Shown: positions 47,565 through 60,271 of the stretch, in pieces | Position numbering within the stretch: the stretch's first letter is position 1 | How the letters are laid out: each line of letters begins with the position of its first letter | DNA from: Cunninghamella blakesleeana | Taxonomy: Eukaryota; Mucoromycota; Mucoromycetes; Mucorales; Cunninghamellaceae | Assembly: GCA_017871115.1 (NCBI GenBank) | Contig: JAFCIZ010000005.1 | Span: 992,001 to 1,056,000, forward strand | DNA length: 64,000 nt | Direction: 5' to 3' | The notes under the pieces: generated by a model | What the model saw: only the letters and a program-made list of their open reading frames with translations | What the model was told of the DNA's origin: nothing | Database searches by the model: none | Program-made: the position numbers and the translations under genes

Positions 47565-50424
47565 TAAATGACACAGTACCCAACACAATTATTTGTAACC
47601 AACACAGAAATAATATTAATGTGATCTCTTCTGTTTTAAAACCTTTTGTACTTCAACATTCAAAAAGTGCTCGTTTACTTCAAAAAGCTTCTTGTTTTAA
47701 TCTTCGTGAATCCTATAATCATCCTTCAACTTCATCTAATGATAATAAAAATGAATCAAGGTACTATAAAAAAAATAAAAAATGAAACAATAAAAAAAGA
47801 AAAGAGAGGGCGATAAAAAGAAATGGAAGGAATATGTACAAGTCTTATATGCTCATCAGTAATTATTATTCTAATGTTTTTTTTAGTTCTTGGAATTTAT
47901 TACGGCACGTTAAAAAAAATCAATCTTCTACAACTTTAAGAAAAATGTCTCATGATCATGAAGTAAGTATACATACATATATATGTATAATTTCAATAGA
48001 TAAAAGTGATCTTCTTTGTTCAATTTTTTTTTTTTTTTTCAATAGTCTAGGGAAAAAAGAAATGATTTCTTTTCTCAAGATTCCATGAAAAAAACAAGTG
48101 AAGGTAGCATTTTACATTTATCAGAAAATGGACAAGACGTTTTGGTGATGGAAATGATCAATGGTAAATTTCGGGTAGTTGCTGGTACCACAGAAAAATT
48201 ATTCCTTAAACTTGCTGATGAAACAACTCAAGGTAAATAAAAAAAATGATTTCATTTTTTTTTTTTTTCATTTTTCTTTTCTTCCTTTTATATATATATA
48301 TATATAAGTACATTAAATAGTTATTATATTTTTATTTTTAATATTATAAATAGATTTCGATTATGTGGATGCTTATATATTAAATCATACAGACTTTACT
48401 ACCTCTGTAGAATTTTTAGAAAATTTAATGGCAAGATTTCATATTGAACCTCAGCCTGATGAAACAGAATACTTTAAAAAATGGCAGCATTGTATTCAAA
48501 TCAAGTACATATGACTTTTTTTTTTTCTTTTTTATATTTTAATGATAATAATAATAATATTTATATCCAATGATTTTTTAATTTTAATTAATTCAAATAT
48601 ATATATATATATATATATATTTCTTTTTTTAATAGGGTACTAAATGTTATATCAAGATGGGTTAAATTACAATATCAAGATTTTAAAGCAAATCCAATCT
48701 TATTAACAAGATTAAAGGCATTTATTAATGGCGATATTACACGAGGAGGATTCGTCACAGAAGCAAATGATATAAAGGATTTATTGGAATCACAATTATC
48801 ACAACACAAACAAAACCGACATTCTATTTTACGATACCAATCAACTCTTTATACTACTCCTTCATCATCTTTATTATCACAAGAAAAAGAAGAAAATGAT
48901 CAGCATCAGCACCAGCATCATCCTGTATATACACATAGTTTAAAATCTTTTGTATCTATAAATAGCTATCAAAGCGATCGCAGTAACCATCGTCATCATC
49001 CTGTATATACACATAGTTTAAAATCTTTTGTATCTATAAATAGCTATCAAAGCGATCGCAGTAACCATCGTCATCATCATACTCATCACCCTTTACCAAA
49101 TAACATGAATAATAATAATAATTTATCTAGCCCCCCATCAACACCTTTGTCACCTTCTTTTTCGTCCTCTTTTTCTTCTACTTCCACTTCCACCACCGCT
49201 ACCACACCTCCTTCTCCTGTTTGCCCAATTATTATTTACGATTCCAAGAAAATTGCTCAATACCTAACTTTAGCCGATTTTTATTTATTAAAATGTATTA
49301 CCTCTTATGATTATCTTCATGGCCCTTGGAAAAGAAAAAAAGTGAATCAACTTGTAAATAATCCTGAATATGATTATATTGGCATGATGACAAAAAGAAC
49401 AAACATGGTAAATATATATTATGCACTTTTATTTTGTTATGTCTTGGTTTTATTTTTATTTTTATAAAAAAAAGTTTTTCTTTTTTTATTTTTTTTTTAA
49501 CACCGAAAACGATCAAATGATTAAATTCCATATTTTTATTATTATTTATCTTTATATGTATAGTTAGGTAGTTGGGTAAAACATGAAATATGTTCACAAG
49601 CCAATTCAAGGTATAGAAAATTGGCATTAAAAAAAATGATTGAAATTGCCAAGGTAACGTCCACATCCATATATATGTGTATATAGTATTAATAAAAGAA
49701 ATAGCAAATAAACCCATCATTTATATATAAAGAGAATTTGTTACTAAAAGAAAAAAAAAAACTTTTTTTATTTATATGGTTTTGAAAACAACCAACGGTT
49801 GATTTATTTATTTAGTATTGTCTAGATTGGAATAATTTTCATACAAGTATGATCATTACAGCAAGTTTAGTTCAACCAGGTATCCAAAAACTTGAAGAAT
49901 GGACAACATTACCTAATCGGGAACTTCATATTTATCAAGAAGAATTAGTGAAACTTGTAGACGTGACAAATAATATGATGAATTATCGTCAAGCACTCTC
50001 CAAAGCCGCTTCTCCTATGGTTCCTTTTTTCCCTTTATCATTAAAAGATATTACTTTTTATATTGACGGGAATCATAATTTTTTACCTACATCTTCTACT
50101 TCTAATTTATCCACTTCATCCTCTACCACATCTTTAGCATCATCTCCTCCATTGATTAATTTCGCTAAATATCAGTCACTGACACGTTGTGTACATGGGA
50201 TACTTGGTGCAACCATAAAACAATATACTTTTTCTTCTGAACTTGGTAATTGGCCATTTATTTATCATGATCCTTCTATTCAACAACCTCCATCCTCTTC
50301 ATCATCATCATATAATAATAATCATTATAGTAGTTATAATCAAAATGACCGTTCCTTAGATGAGTTAGCTTTTATACTAGAACAAAGTATTCGTGAAACA
50401 ACCACAACAAATAAATGTACGTAG
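45934..50424 (+). CDS. Ras guanine-nucleotide exchange factor (Cdc25 family)
   Basis: Eight exons (45934-46351, 46455-47760, 47887-47962, 48046-48232, 48354-48504, 48636-49407, 49564-49653, 49816-50424) give about 1202 residues. Residues 1-575 are disordered, Ser/Asn-rich, with a run of about 30 Asn. A RasGEF_N domain follows (VLVMEMINGKFRVVAGTTEK, VLNVISRWVKLQYQDF). A Ser/Thr/His-rich linker holds a perfect 78-bp duplication. The catalytic RasGEF domain has IAQYLTLADFYLLKCITSYD, HEICSQANSRYRKLALKK and FPLSLKDITFYIDGN. It should activate Ras at the plasma membrane in growth or cAMP signalling. The first intron acceptor is uncertain: the nearest AG (46438) breaks the frame, so 46454 was used. 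The C-terminus (NKCT then stop) could also be a GTACGT donor. Confidence 0.87.
47478..47563 (+). repeat. (AAT)n encoding poly-Asn
   Basis: About 29 AAT codons, with one AGT interruption, in frame within RasGEF exon 2. Confidence 0.9.
48916..49071 (+). repeat. Perfect 78-bp in-frame tandem duplication
   Basis: Two copies (48916-48993, 48994-49071) with no mismatch that I can see, each encoding 26 residues that include HHPVYTHSLKSFVSINSYQS. The identity implies a very recent duplication within the RasGEF linker. Confidence 0.92.
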
Positions 50425-51933
50425 ATAAAAATAATATAAATATATATATGGCTGCGAAAAAAAAAAAAAGAAAAAAAAATTGGAGGCGGAATTTAAATCA
50501 GGGCAACTCTGAATTTTTTGTATTATTGATTTTTTTTTCCATCAACTTTCTTTTTCCTCTTCTTTCCTTTTCTTTTTTTTATTTATATAAATACTTTTTA
50601 GATATATAAATGTATATCTCCATTTTATAAATAAATCTATATTATATAATATCATAATCATTTTATATTTATATTTATTTATTTTTTTAAAAATGTTTGG
50701 TTATATAGTAAAATATATCACTATATTCATTTACTGAATAATTTTTTGTGTATTTTAATACTATATATTAAAGAAGAATCCAGTTTACGAATAGAAGAAA
50801 AAAAAAAACAATTCAATAGGATACAATAATGAAAATGAAAATGAAAATAGTAATTTATCAGAAAAAGACAATAAGCTAATTTGATTTGAACTGATTGACT
50901 GTAACTATTTTATTTAGATGGTGGATTTTTTTAAATATATATATATATATATATATATTTCTATTAACCTCTACGTAGCAATTTTATAATATATAATAAT
51001 GATACATAAAAATAATAAATGAAATATAGTGTATTTGGAGATAATTTATTATAAAGTAAAAGATGAACGCCATTTCTAACTAATAAAAAGGCGAAGAAAT
51101 TATGGATAAAGGTAATAAGTATTTACATATCTATCTATCAATATATATATATATATATATATATGTTTAAAATAAAAATTAGGTAAATCAATAATAATTA
51201 TAAAAAACAAAAGTAGATATAAAAATATATACAAAAAAACTATATACATGTTTAAATAAGTGATAATATATGAATATGTGTATGAGATATGTTATATAAA
51301 GGTTGAGCATTTTTTTATACACTCTTTCTCTCTCTTTTTCTCTTTCTCTCTCTATTATTATTATTTTTTTTAGCCAATAGATGAAATGTTTAGTGACTGA
51401 CAATTAAATCCTTTAAATATCGGAAGTAGGGGCAAATGATTTTTTTCTTTTTTCTTTCACCTTTTTCTTACTTTTTTTTAAAAAAAATATAATTTTTGTG
51501 TGTGTGTGTTTGTGTGCGTGTGCTTTTTATATATACATTTTTATACCTCCGTTATATTTTTTTAATCAGCGCATTTTTTGTATAACATAGCCAAAGAACC
51601 TTTTTGTCTCACAAAAAACCTTGTTTATACTTTTTTTTTCTCTCCTCCTCCCTCCTTTTTTTATATATATATTCTTATTCAAACCTCACTCTTTCTCTCA
51701 CTCTTTCTTCCTTTTGTTACAGTAAGTATTAAAAAAATATTATATTGTTCTTTATTATATTTATATATGATTTTATTTATTATAACATCATGATATATAA
51801 TAATCGCGTTTTTGTATTTCATTAAAAAAAGGAAAGATCATAAATGATTAACCTTATATTTATATCCATATCTATATCTATTTGTTTATTTGTTTATTTA
51901 TTTTCATTTAGAATATATATATTATAAAACTTA
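50425..51933. other. Intergenic before the PHD gene
   Basis: About 1.5 kb of AT-rich DNA with no gene. It contains (AT)n arrays (50937-50958, 51140-51163), a T8A8 palindrome (51472-51487), a (GT)n run (51499-51522) and a pyrimidine-rich stretch (51620-51715) ending in GTTACAG, which may be a 5' UTR intron acceptor. Confidence 0.5.
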
Positions 51934-54856
51934 ATGGTGTTTGAAGAAGTAAGTTATAAGTTCATGTTTTAAAAAGAATAGTGATATATAATTATTTATT
52001 TATATATACAGTCAATAATAATCACCACTCATTTATTATTATTATTATCATTAGGATACTTGTGCCGTTTGTGGAACTGATCGACCTGGAGCAAAGAACC
52101 CTATTATATTTTGTGATGGTAGAGGTAAAATAGAATAATAATTATAATAACAATCATTGATCTGAATAATAATAATAACTATAACATTTAATTGTTTATA
52201 TAGATTGCAATGTAGCTGTTCATAAATGGTGTTATCGTGTAGAATCTGTACCTAAAGGCGACTGGTTTTGTCAGAGGTGTGCATATAAACGAAAGAATAA
52301 ACCAACGGTAAGAATTATTTTAAGAATAACAAAATAACAATAACAATTATAATAATAGTATAAATCGATTGATTGATTGATTTATATTTACCTTAAATAT
52401 TCTATTTTTAGGAAGTAATTTGCTGCCCTGAACAAAGTGGTGCTTTTAGATATACTACTATACCTGGTGGGTTCATGCATGTTATTTGTGCTATGTGGAA
52501 TAAAAAAATTGATACTGCGGTGGAACCTTACTATGTCAATAAACAATTACTAAATACTGAAGTAAGATTTAAAAAATTAAATTAAATTAAATTAAAATAA
52601 TCATTAAAATAATAGTAATCGTCATTATTGCTATTGTTATCATTATTACTATTACTATTATTATTATTATTTTTAAAAAAGGTTTAAACTAATTTTCTTT
52701 TCCTTTTATCATTTTTATTTTTTATTAGGAATGTGATATTTGCCATCTAAATCAAGGTTTATGTATTACTTGTCAAGATCCTCAATGTACATTGTAAGTA
52801 CATATCATCTTAACCCTTTATATAATAATAATAATAATAATAAAGCTTTTAAATACTTACGTACATTATTAATTATTCTAATTTTTTATTTATTTTTATT
52901 TATTAGAAAATATCATGTCACATGTGCCATTAACCATGGTTACATTCTACCTGCCAAGCAAGTGTCAGAGCATTATGTGTTTTATTGTCAAACTCATCAA
53001 CCTTCATTAGGTAATCGACGCAATGTAACATCCACTTCAGCTAGAGGATCGAGAGCCATTGCAACACCTACATCATCATCTACAACTACAAGCACTACTA
53101 CTACTACTACAACAACAACAACAGATCGTAGATCAACGAATAGAAAAAATGGAAGAGGTGGAAGAAATAGAAATAGAACAAATAGATCTAAGGGAAATGA
53201 AGATGATGATGATGATGATGATAATGAAAATGATCAAGAAGAAGATGAAGATAATGAAGATAATGAAGAAGAAGAAGATGATGAAGAAGATGAAGATGAT
53301 AACGATGATGTAATGGATGAAGATCATAGCGTGGATGCGGATGATCATGAAGAAGACGACGACGACGATGTAGATGACTCGGATGATGATATGGGGTTAA
53401 CGCCAAGAAAACGATCAAAAAGTAAAGTTTCCAAACATAATAGTAATGCAAAACGGCGGACATTAGCTACCTCAAGACAAAAAACAGGACCCATTAAATT
53501 ATTCTTGGATGATCAAAGCGAATCGGACGATGATATGGGTACAACACGTAGTAATGATAGTAATGATCCTAAATCAAATAATAATAAATCAACGACCACA
53601 ACAACTGCAGTGAAAGTGAAAAAAGAATCAAGCCCTTCTTTATCAATCAAATCTGAATCAAGTCCTTCCTTATCCATTAAATCTGAAGCAAGTACACCTT
53701 CTTCCTTAGCCATTAAATCGGAAACAACTAAAGTAGAATCTAGCCCAACCTTATCTTCAAGTACTATCCCATCTTTCCGTGAAAGATTAGAAGCAAAACG
53801 AAAGAAAACAGATATCACTAGAACACCTACATCTCCTTCTTTACCGCATAAGAAACCTTCTATATCAAATATCACTGCTCTTTCTCCCTCTTCTTTAGCT
53901 TTGGATTTAAATAAAGTGGGTTCATCTTCAACGCCTTCCTCAGCATTATCTTCACCGTCTACGGCAACACATAATAATAATAACAATAATAATAACAATA
54001 ATAATAATAATAGTAGTAATAACAATATAAATACCAATAGTAATAATTTATCACCATCATCTAATAATAACAATATAAATAATAATGGCAATCATATGAA
54101 ATCATCATCACTAAGCAACCCATTGGATATTCTTGCACCAAGTATCAATACCACCAATGCTACAACTATGACAACAACAACAACAACAACGGCTAGTTCA
54201 ACGATAAATAATATTAATAATAATAATACAGAGTCAGCATCATCATTATCATCATCATCTACAGCAACAACTGGAATCAATGGATCACCTTCTATCAATA
54301 ATAAACAAAAGTTACCAAACAAAGCTCATTTATCTACTCCTTCATCAAAACCAACAAATAATAATATGATCAACAACAATAATAATTTAAATAACAATAC
54401 TAATTTAAATAATAATAATATGAATAACGGAAACATGAATGCTCGTTCTGGTATGTCTTCTCCGTCCAATTCCATCAACAATAAAAAATTATCCAATGCT
54501 TCTAATAAACCACCTAGTGTTATAAAAGATTTAGATGAGGTAAAATTAAAATAAAATAATAATAATAATAATAAAAAGGTAAATTAAAAAGCATATACTA
54601 AAATGTGTACGTATATATATATATATATATATATTTAAAACATAGATTCAAAATGATATCCGAGCTGGTGCTCAACGTTGGCCAAATTCTAATATGGACA
54701 ATAATGGATTTAATCGTAACCCCATGATGGATAGAAAAAATAGTTTACAATCTGGGTAAAGTCTATTTTTATTTTGTATATATGTATATAAAAATATACG
54801 ACAATAAGAACAATAATCATAGTTGCAATAGAAAAACTAATTTTTTTTCTTTATTT

Positions 54857-54916
<60 letters not shown>

Positions 54917-55387
54917 GACATGGTACAGTTGAATAATATGATGAGATCAGTTGTCAATGAAGCTATGGAGAATTTAACAGGTAAATAAATTACAAAATTA
55001 ATATATATATATACATAGTTAAAAAAAAAAGGTAATTTCTTTATTAAACATATATTTATATTTATATAAATTTTATTACTATTATTTCTAGTAACGAAAG
55101 AACAAATTGGATTACAACAAGTACATAATAGATTACAAAGTGCCAATCAAGAAATAGGAAGGATGAAGGAAGAATTACGGCGTATGCAAGAATTCAAGAG
55201 AAATGTAATCGATGTATTTGAAGGATTAAACGTAAAAATTGCTGGTCGACCATTGAGTTCCATCGAAGAATATGTAAGCGATATCAAAGCTATGTTATTA
55301 AGGTCTGGTACTATTAGTGAGAGAGATCGGGATCGTGTGGCTGATTTTGTACAAGACACAATTAAAGGGGATCATATGTCCTCATAA
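51934..55387 (+). CDS. PHD plus extended-PHD chromatin reader, AF10-like
   Basis: Nine exons (51934-51948, 52055-52124, 52204-52307, 52412-52561, 52729-52793, 52907-54539, 54646-54755, 54913-54980, 55092-55387) give 836 residues. Residues about 6-55 are a C4HC3 PHD finger: DTCAVCGTDRPGAK, then DCNVAVHKWCYRVESVPKGD and WFCQRC. Residues about 64-195 form an extended PHD (ICCPEQSGAFRYT, HVICAMW, ECDICHLNQGLCITCQ, YHVTCAINHGY). This pair is typical of AF10/AF17, JADE and BRPF/NTO1 readers. A long acidic, then Ser/Asn-rich middle follows, with four evenly spaced SUMO-type sites (373-407). The C-terminus is a coiled coil (EQIGLQQVHNRLQSANQE, MKEELRRMQEFKRNVIDV). Zinc fingers plus a C-terminal coil, with no bromodomain, fit the AF10 layout. 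A nuclear, histone-linked role is inferred. Confidence 0.88.
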
Positions 55388-56427
55388 AAAAATATATAAA
55401 GTAAAAAAAATAAAATTATATACATCATCATTTTTTATTTTTTTATTTTTTTATTCTTTTATAATAATTATTATTACTATGCACAATATATCATTTTTTC
55501 ATTCTTTTTTTGTTATTATTATTATTATTATTTAACATTCATCATTACCCACTCTATTTTATTATTATCGTTCCTTCCCACTTTAAACTCTCTTTATCAA
55601 TTATATATATATTTATACATATATGTTATTTTTTTAAGAAAAGTTTAATATTACTATTATCATTTTAAAATAAAAAAAAATAATCATTTTTTTCAATTCA
55701 TCATTTTTATTGAATTATAAAAATAAATAAATTATCCCTTTTTGAATCAAAAAGGGGAAAGATATTTATTATTATTATTTATGATACAAATGTGTGTGTG
55801 TGAGAGTGATAGATATGTTTACATACAAATGCAATATATATATACGTGTAATGCATATTGTCTGTTCATTTTTATTTTATTTTATTTTTTTAACATACGT
55901 GTCAATGTTAAATATATATATATTAAAATACTAAAAATAACTAATATGTATATATATATATATTAAAAAAAGGTTTTGAAATTTTTAACATAAAACTATA
56001 TAAGATAAAAGAATAAAATATATATATAAAAAGGAGATAATTGAAATAATTATAGTAGTAATAAATAAATAAACAAAATAAAAAACAAAAGAGAAAGGGA
56101 GTGGTATAAAAAAAACAAAAAAAAGGAAGGGGAAAGGAGAAGTTAGAATAAGATAAGGGAAATTAATAATACTATATAATCAATTAAAAGAAGAGGAAGA
56201 GGATAAAGAAGAAGAAGAATAAGAAGAATATGTATTAAAAAAAAAAAAAAGAGTAAAGGGAAAGGAAAGAGAGAGAATGTAGTATTCCAATTTTTTTTTT
56301 TTTTTCATGTTACATCAAAAATAAAAAAGTAGGGTAAAATAAATAAATAAATAAATTAATAATAATAATATAAATAATAAACTTGTCATACGATTAATGC
56401 CAAATGGTTGTTGGAATATATGAAAGA
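55388..56427. other. Convergent intergenic region
   Basis: 3' flanks of the PHD and C2H2 genes. The plus strand shifts from T-rich on the left to purine-rich on the right (56090-56275), as expected for two converging 3' UTRs. No gene seen. Confidence 0.55.
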
Positions 56428-58622
56428 TTATGTCATGGATTCCATAGTTGACGGTAGATCACTGGATCTATCTTTTGTAGTTGTTGTTATAGACGCTGAA
56501 ATATGATTTCTTTGTGAATCCATCACTAATGATCTTAATAATCGATTCTAAATTAAAATAATAAGTAAATAATGTGACCATAGATATTTTAATATTTTTA
56601 TTTATTACCTCTACTTCCAAATCATGTATTTTCCCGTTTAATTGATCCACTTGTTTAGATTTTTCATCTTCTAAAGCCAATAATTTACTTTCCAAGTCAC
56701 GACATTTTTGAATTAACGATTGATGATGATTATGATGATGATTAGAATTTGATAAATGAGCAACGGGGCTAGATAATGGAGAAAAAGGAGAATAAGGTGA
56801 TATTAAATGATCTTGTTGTTTTTGTCTTATCACTGGAGGTAAAATAGTTCTTGAAGAAATAGAGTGAGGAGTAGGTAAATGAGTTAATGGTGAATGCAAT
56901 GAATTTGAAGAGCATGACGATGATGATGATGTAGTAGTAGTAGTAGTAGGTGTAGAAGAAGGTAGAGTACTAGGAGTTGGTAAATTTGATTCTTGGCAAA
57001 TAGTAGACGATATCATTGGCGTTGTTGCTGATGAACATGGTGATGAAGCAGCAGAAGCAGCGGCAGCAGTAGGATTTATTGTTGTTGCCGTTGACGTTAC
57101 CATTGAATTTAATAACGTATTATGATGAGGATGACTATTATTATTATTTTTAGATAGGGAAGGCCATTGAGTAGCAGGATCAGGAATATTGATTTGTGGG
57201 ATATTAGGACGAGTAGATCTGAATTTATGTTGTTGAGCATGAAGTAAAGATTTCATATGTTTTTTCTTTTTTAATTGTTTTAGATTCACATTATTATTAT
57301 TTTTTTGTTGCTGCTGATCCATTATTGTATCAGGTTTACTATTATTATTATTATTATTATTATTAATTAAATTATTTTCTTTTTTAACTTGATCGTTATA
57401 TATATTAGTGCTATTATTACTATTTTTATTATTTTCTTCTTCTTCTTCTTGTCTATTGTATTGGGTATCCTTAATTTTTAATGTATCATTATAATTGGTA
57501 TCGTTACTATTGAAAGTTGATGATGAATCATTTTTATAAGGTTGATGTTGTTCATGTTGATGATCATTGGGTATGGTAGAGGTTGTTATTGTTGGTGATA
57601 AATCAGTAGACGATGGTTTTTTTGAAGTAGTTTTTGAAGTAGTTTTAGATACATCACTATCACTCCATCGTCGAGAAGCATTTTCAGCTCTTTGGTGTCG
57701 ATTTAATGCATCTAATCGTGAGAATGATCTTGAGCAATGATCGCATACATATGGTTTTTCCCCTGTATGTAATTTTTCATGTCTTTTTAAATCATGTAAC
57801 CGACGAAAGTTTAATTGGCATGTATTACACTGTTTTTTTTTTTTTAAAAAAAAAAATAAAAATAAAAAGGTGATTAATTAGCATTATTATTATTATTATT
57901 TCAAGTAACATAAATTAAAAAATAGAAGCTAACTATATATATAAGTAATTTACCTGATACGGTCTTATATTAGAATGAGTAGCAAGATGGGATTTTAAAT
58001 TATGAGGTCGACTAAAAGTTTGATCACACTCATGACAAGCATAAGGTTTAACTATATTATTTTCATTGGAATGAATTGCTGGTATAGTTGTAGACGATGA
58101 TTTGGATTGAAGTACATTTTTAGATATAGTATGATGATGATTGTTATTAGAAGATAGAGAAGATTCTTGTTTTACAAATTGTTTTAAAGAAAAAGTCGAA
58201 TATGTTCCACCAGTATGATTAATGTTATTATTATTAATTAATCCGTCAAGTTTTTTATCGAGAGTTTTATTTAATTCTTTTTTAATAGTAAGATCATCAT
58301 TAGGGGAAGGCAGAGGAGGTGGGGGAGGAGGTGAAGCTGATGATGCTATTGGATTTAAAAGCGTAATATTATTATTATTATTATGGTGATGATTATTATT
58401 ACTATTAATAGTTGCTTTCTTAGAAGGAGATAATAAATGAGGGACTTTGGCTACGGCTGAGTCAGTTATTTCAAGACTAGACCAGGAACGTTTCACAGGA
58501 TAAGCTGTAGCAATATCAGCCTCATTATCTTCAGATTTATTTAATAATAATGATATAGAAGGAGTTGTTTCTAATGGTGAATAGCGAGTTGAAGTGGTTG
58601 AGAGTGAAGTTGGACTGGACAT
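56428..58622 (-). CDS. C2H2 zinc-finger protein with C-terminal leucine-zipper-like coil
   Basis: Three exons read right to left (57954-58622, 56609-57829, 56428-56547), phase 0 throughout, give 669 residues. The N-terminus is Ser/Asn/Pro-rich. Zinc finger 1 is CHECDQTFSRPHNLKSHLATH (about 197-217). Finger 2 is CNTCQLNFRRLHDLKRHEKLH (224-244), followed by the TGEKPY linker. Finger 3 is CDHCSRSFSRLDALNRHQRAE, which keeps both Cys and one His but has no second His at the usual spacing. A disordered middle follows, and then a heptad-like coil near the C-terminus (KLLALEDEKSKQVDQLNGKI, LEVENRLLRSLV). It is probably a DNA-binding, dimerising transcription factor; target unknown. The finger 1/2 boundary coincides with intron 1. 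Confidence 0.85.
57833..57856. repeat. T13A11 palindrome in intron
   Basis: Lies directly at the acceptor end of intron 1 of the minus-strand C2H2 gene, so it forms its polypyrimidine tract and a potential hairpin. Confidence 0.8.
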
Positions 58623-58936
58623 GATTATTAAGTTGTGAATAAAATAAATTTATATATAAAAATAGATATTTTAAGTTTATAAAACTAATTACACATAAGA
58701 ATAGTAATTATGAACTATATGTATATATATATATAATAAAATATTACATTTACACATATATACTATACTATATTATGATATAATGTGTATATATACATAT
58801 AAATGTATGTATGTATGTCCGTATGTCTGTATGTCTGTATGTCTGTATGTATGTATGTATGTATATATAATAATAATAATAATAATAATATATATATATA
58901 TATTTATATGTTTATATGTTTATATGTGTATATATA

Positions 58937-58975
<39 letters not shown>

Positions 58976-60271
58976 GAGTTTAAGGAAAGGAAAAGGAAAA
59001 GGAAAAAGGAAAAAAAAAAAAAAATGAAAGGAAGAGAAAGAAATAAAAAAAAAAAAAGAGTGAGGAGTTGAAAAATTAAATTATAATTGAACGCCTCATT
59101 TTTATTTTATTTTTTAGTTAAAAGGTTTGTGGCTTAGGAGTTACTATATTCATATAGATAATACCATATTATTTTATATATTTAAAAAGGGGAAGAATAT
59201 ACTCTATAAAGTTATTCCCTTTTTTTTATTATTATTCTTTTTATAAAAAAGTTAGTTATGATCCCTTATTTTCCTTAACCAGGTTAGATATTCCTATTTG
59301 GATAAAAGTGGCGTTGATTAAAATTTACAATTTTATCAATAATTAAAAAAAAAAAAGCTGACCTGTTTTTATTATATTATTATTAATTTTTCTCTTTTTT
59401 TTTCTTTTATTATAAGAAAAATCAATGATAATGATAACCATTAAATAAAACACTTATAACCTTTTAATTAAAAGTTGACCGAAATGAAAGAAAAATACAG
59501 CTTTGTATTTCAATACGTATGCTTGTTCGATTTTCTAACTCATTATGGTAATTCGGACTTTTTTCACTCTTGGAAATGAATGACAAATATAAACATTTAT
59601 CAGTTTAAAGGTATTGCATGCATTTATATTTTTAATATAGAATGACTTTCAATGAAACCCCCTTGGATTTTTCAAAATTCTTTTATATGTAGTTTTATAA
59701 ATAAATAATAAAAAGGTTCAGTCTTACTTTTCTCTGTTTGGTCACAAAATATTGGGAGAAAATCATTCTTTAATTAAGATATGATTTTTTTCTTAAAATG
59801 TTCTTTTATTCTTTATTTAATATCCTTTTTAGTCTAATCATCCTTATTCTTTTGTTTTTTTTGTTTTTTTTTTATACATATATATTATTATGTAAAAAAA
59901 AAAGAAAAGAATTAGAGAAGTCTAATTTATGTTGAATGATTTTATAATTGTATAAAAAAATAATACGTTATCCAATTTCCTATTAAGAATAAAAAACGTA
60001 ATCCATGATCAAAGATGAATGAATGACTTGGTGACTGGTTGATTTTATTGGGTGAAAAAAAATAAAAAAATATTTAACTTTTTCACTTTTTTTTTTTTAT
60101 TTTATTTTCCCGCATTTTTAATTTTTTAAAGTCTTTTTATATTCAAAAAATCATTATTAAGCTATTTTAACGCCATTTATTTTATTTCTTCTTTTTTTTT
60201 TTTTTTTTTTATAAAAAAGAGAAAAGGAAATAGGAATTTGTTCATTTCTTTCTATACTATTTATTTATATA
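58623..60271. other. Intergenic, microsatellite-rich
   Basis: Divergent promoter region of the C2H2 and NAD kinase genes, about 1.65 kb. It contains a TGTA-type minisatellite (58803-58867), AAT and AT arrays (58868-58975) and a purine run (58982-59060). 59470-59620 has higher complexity but no usable frame. No gene seen. Confidence 0.5.
58803..58867. repeat. (TGTA)n minisatellite with TGTC variants
   Basis: Tetranucleotide array in which TGTA and TGTC units alternate in the centre. Confidence 0.85.

Noticed and set aside
53513..54322. Long Leu/Val/Asp-rich minus-strand frames over the PHD gene
   Set aside because: They are antisense of Asn, Ser and Asp repeat codons; the plus-strand frame continues from a well-formed PHD-ePHD region.
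58803..58975. Tandem repeats considered as a CRISPR or centromere-like array
   Set aside because: The units are simple tetra-, tri- and dinucleotides without unique spacers, so this is ordinary microsatellite DNA.
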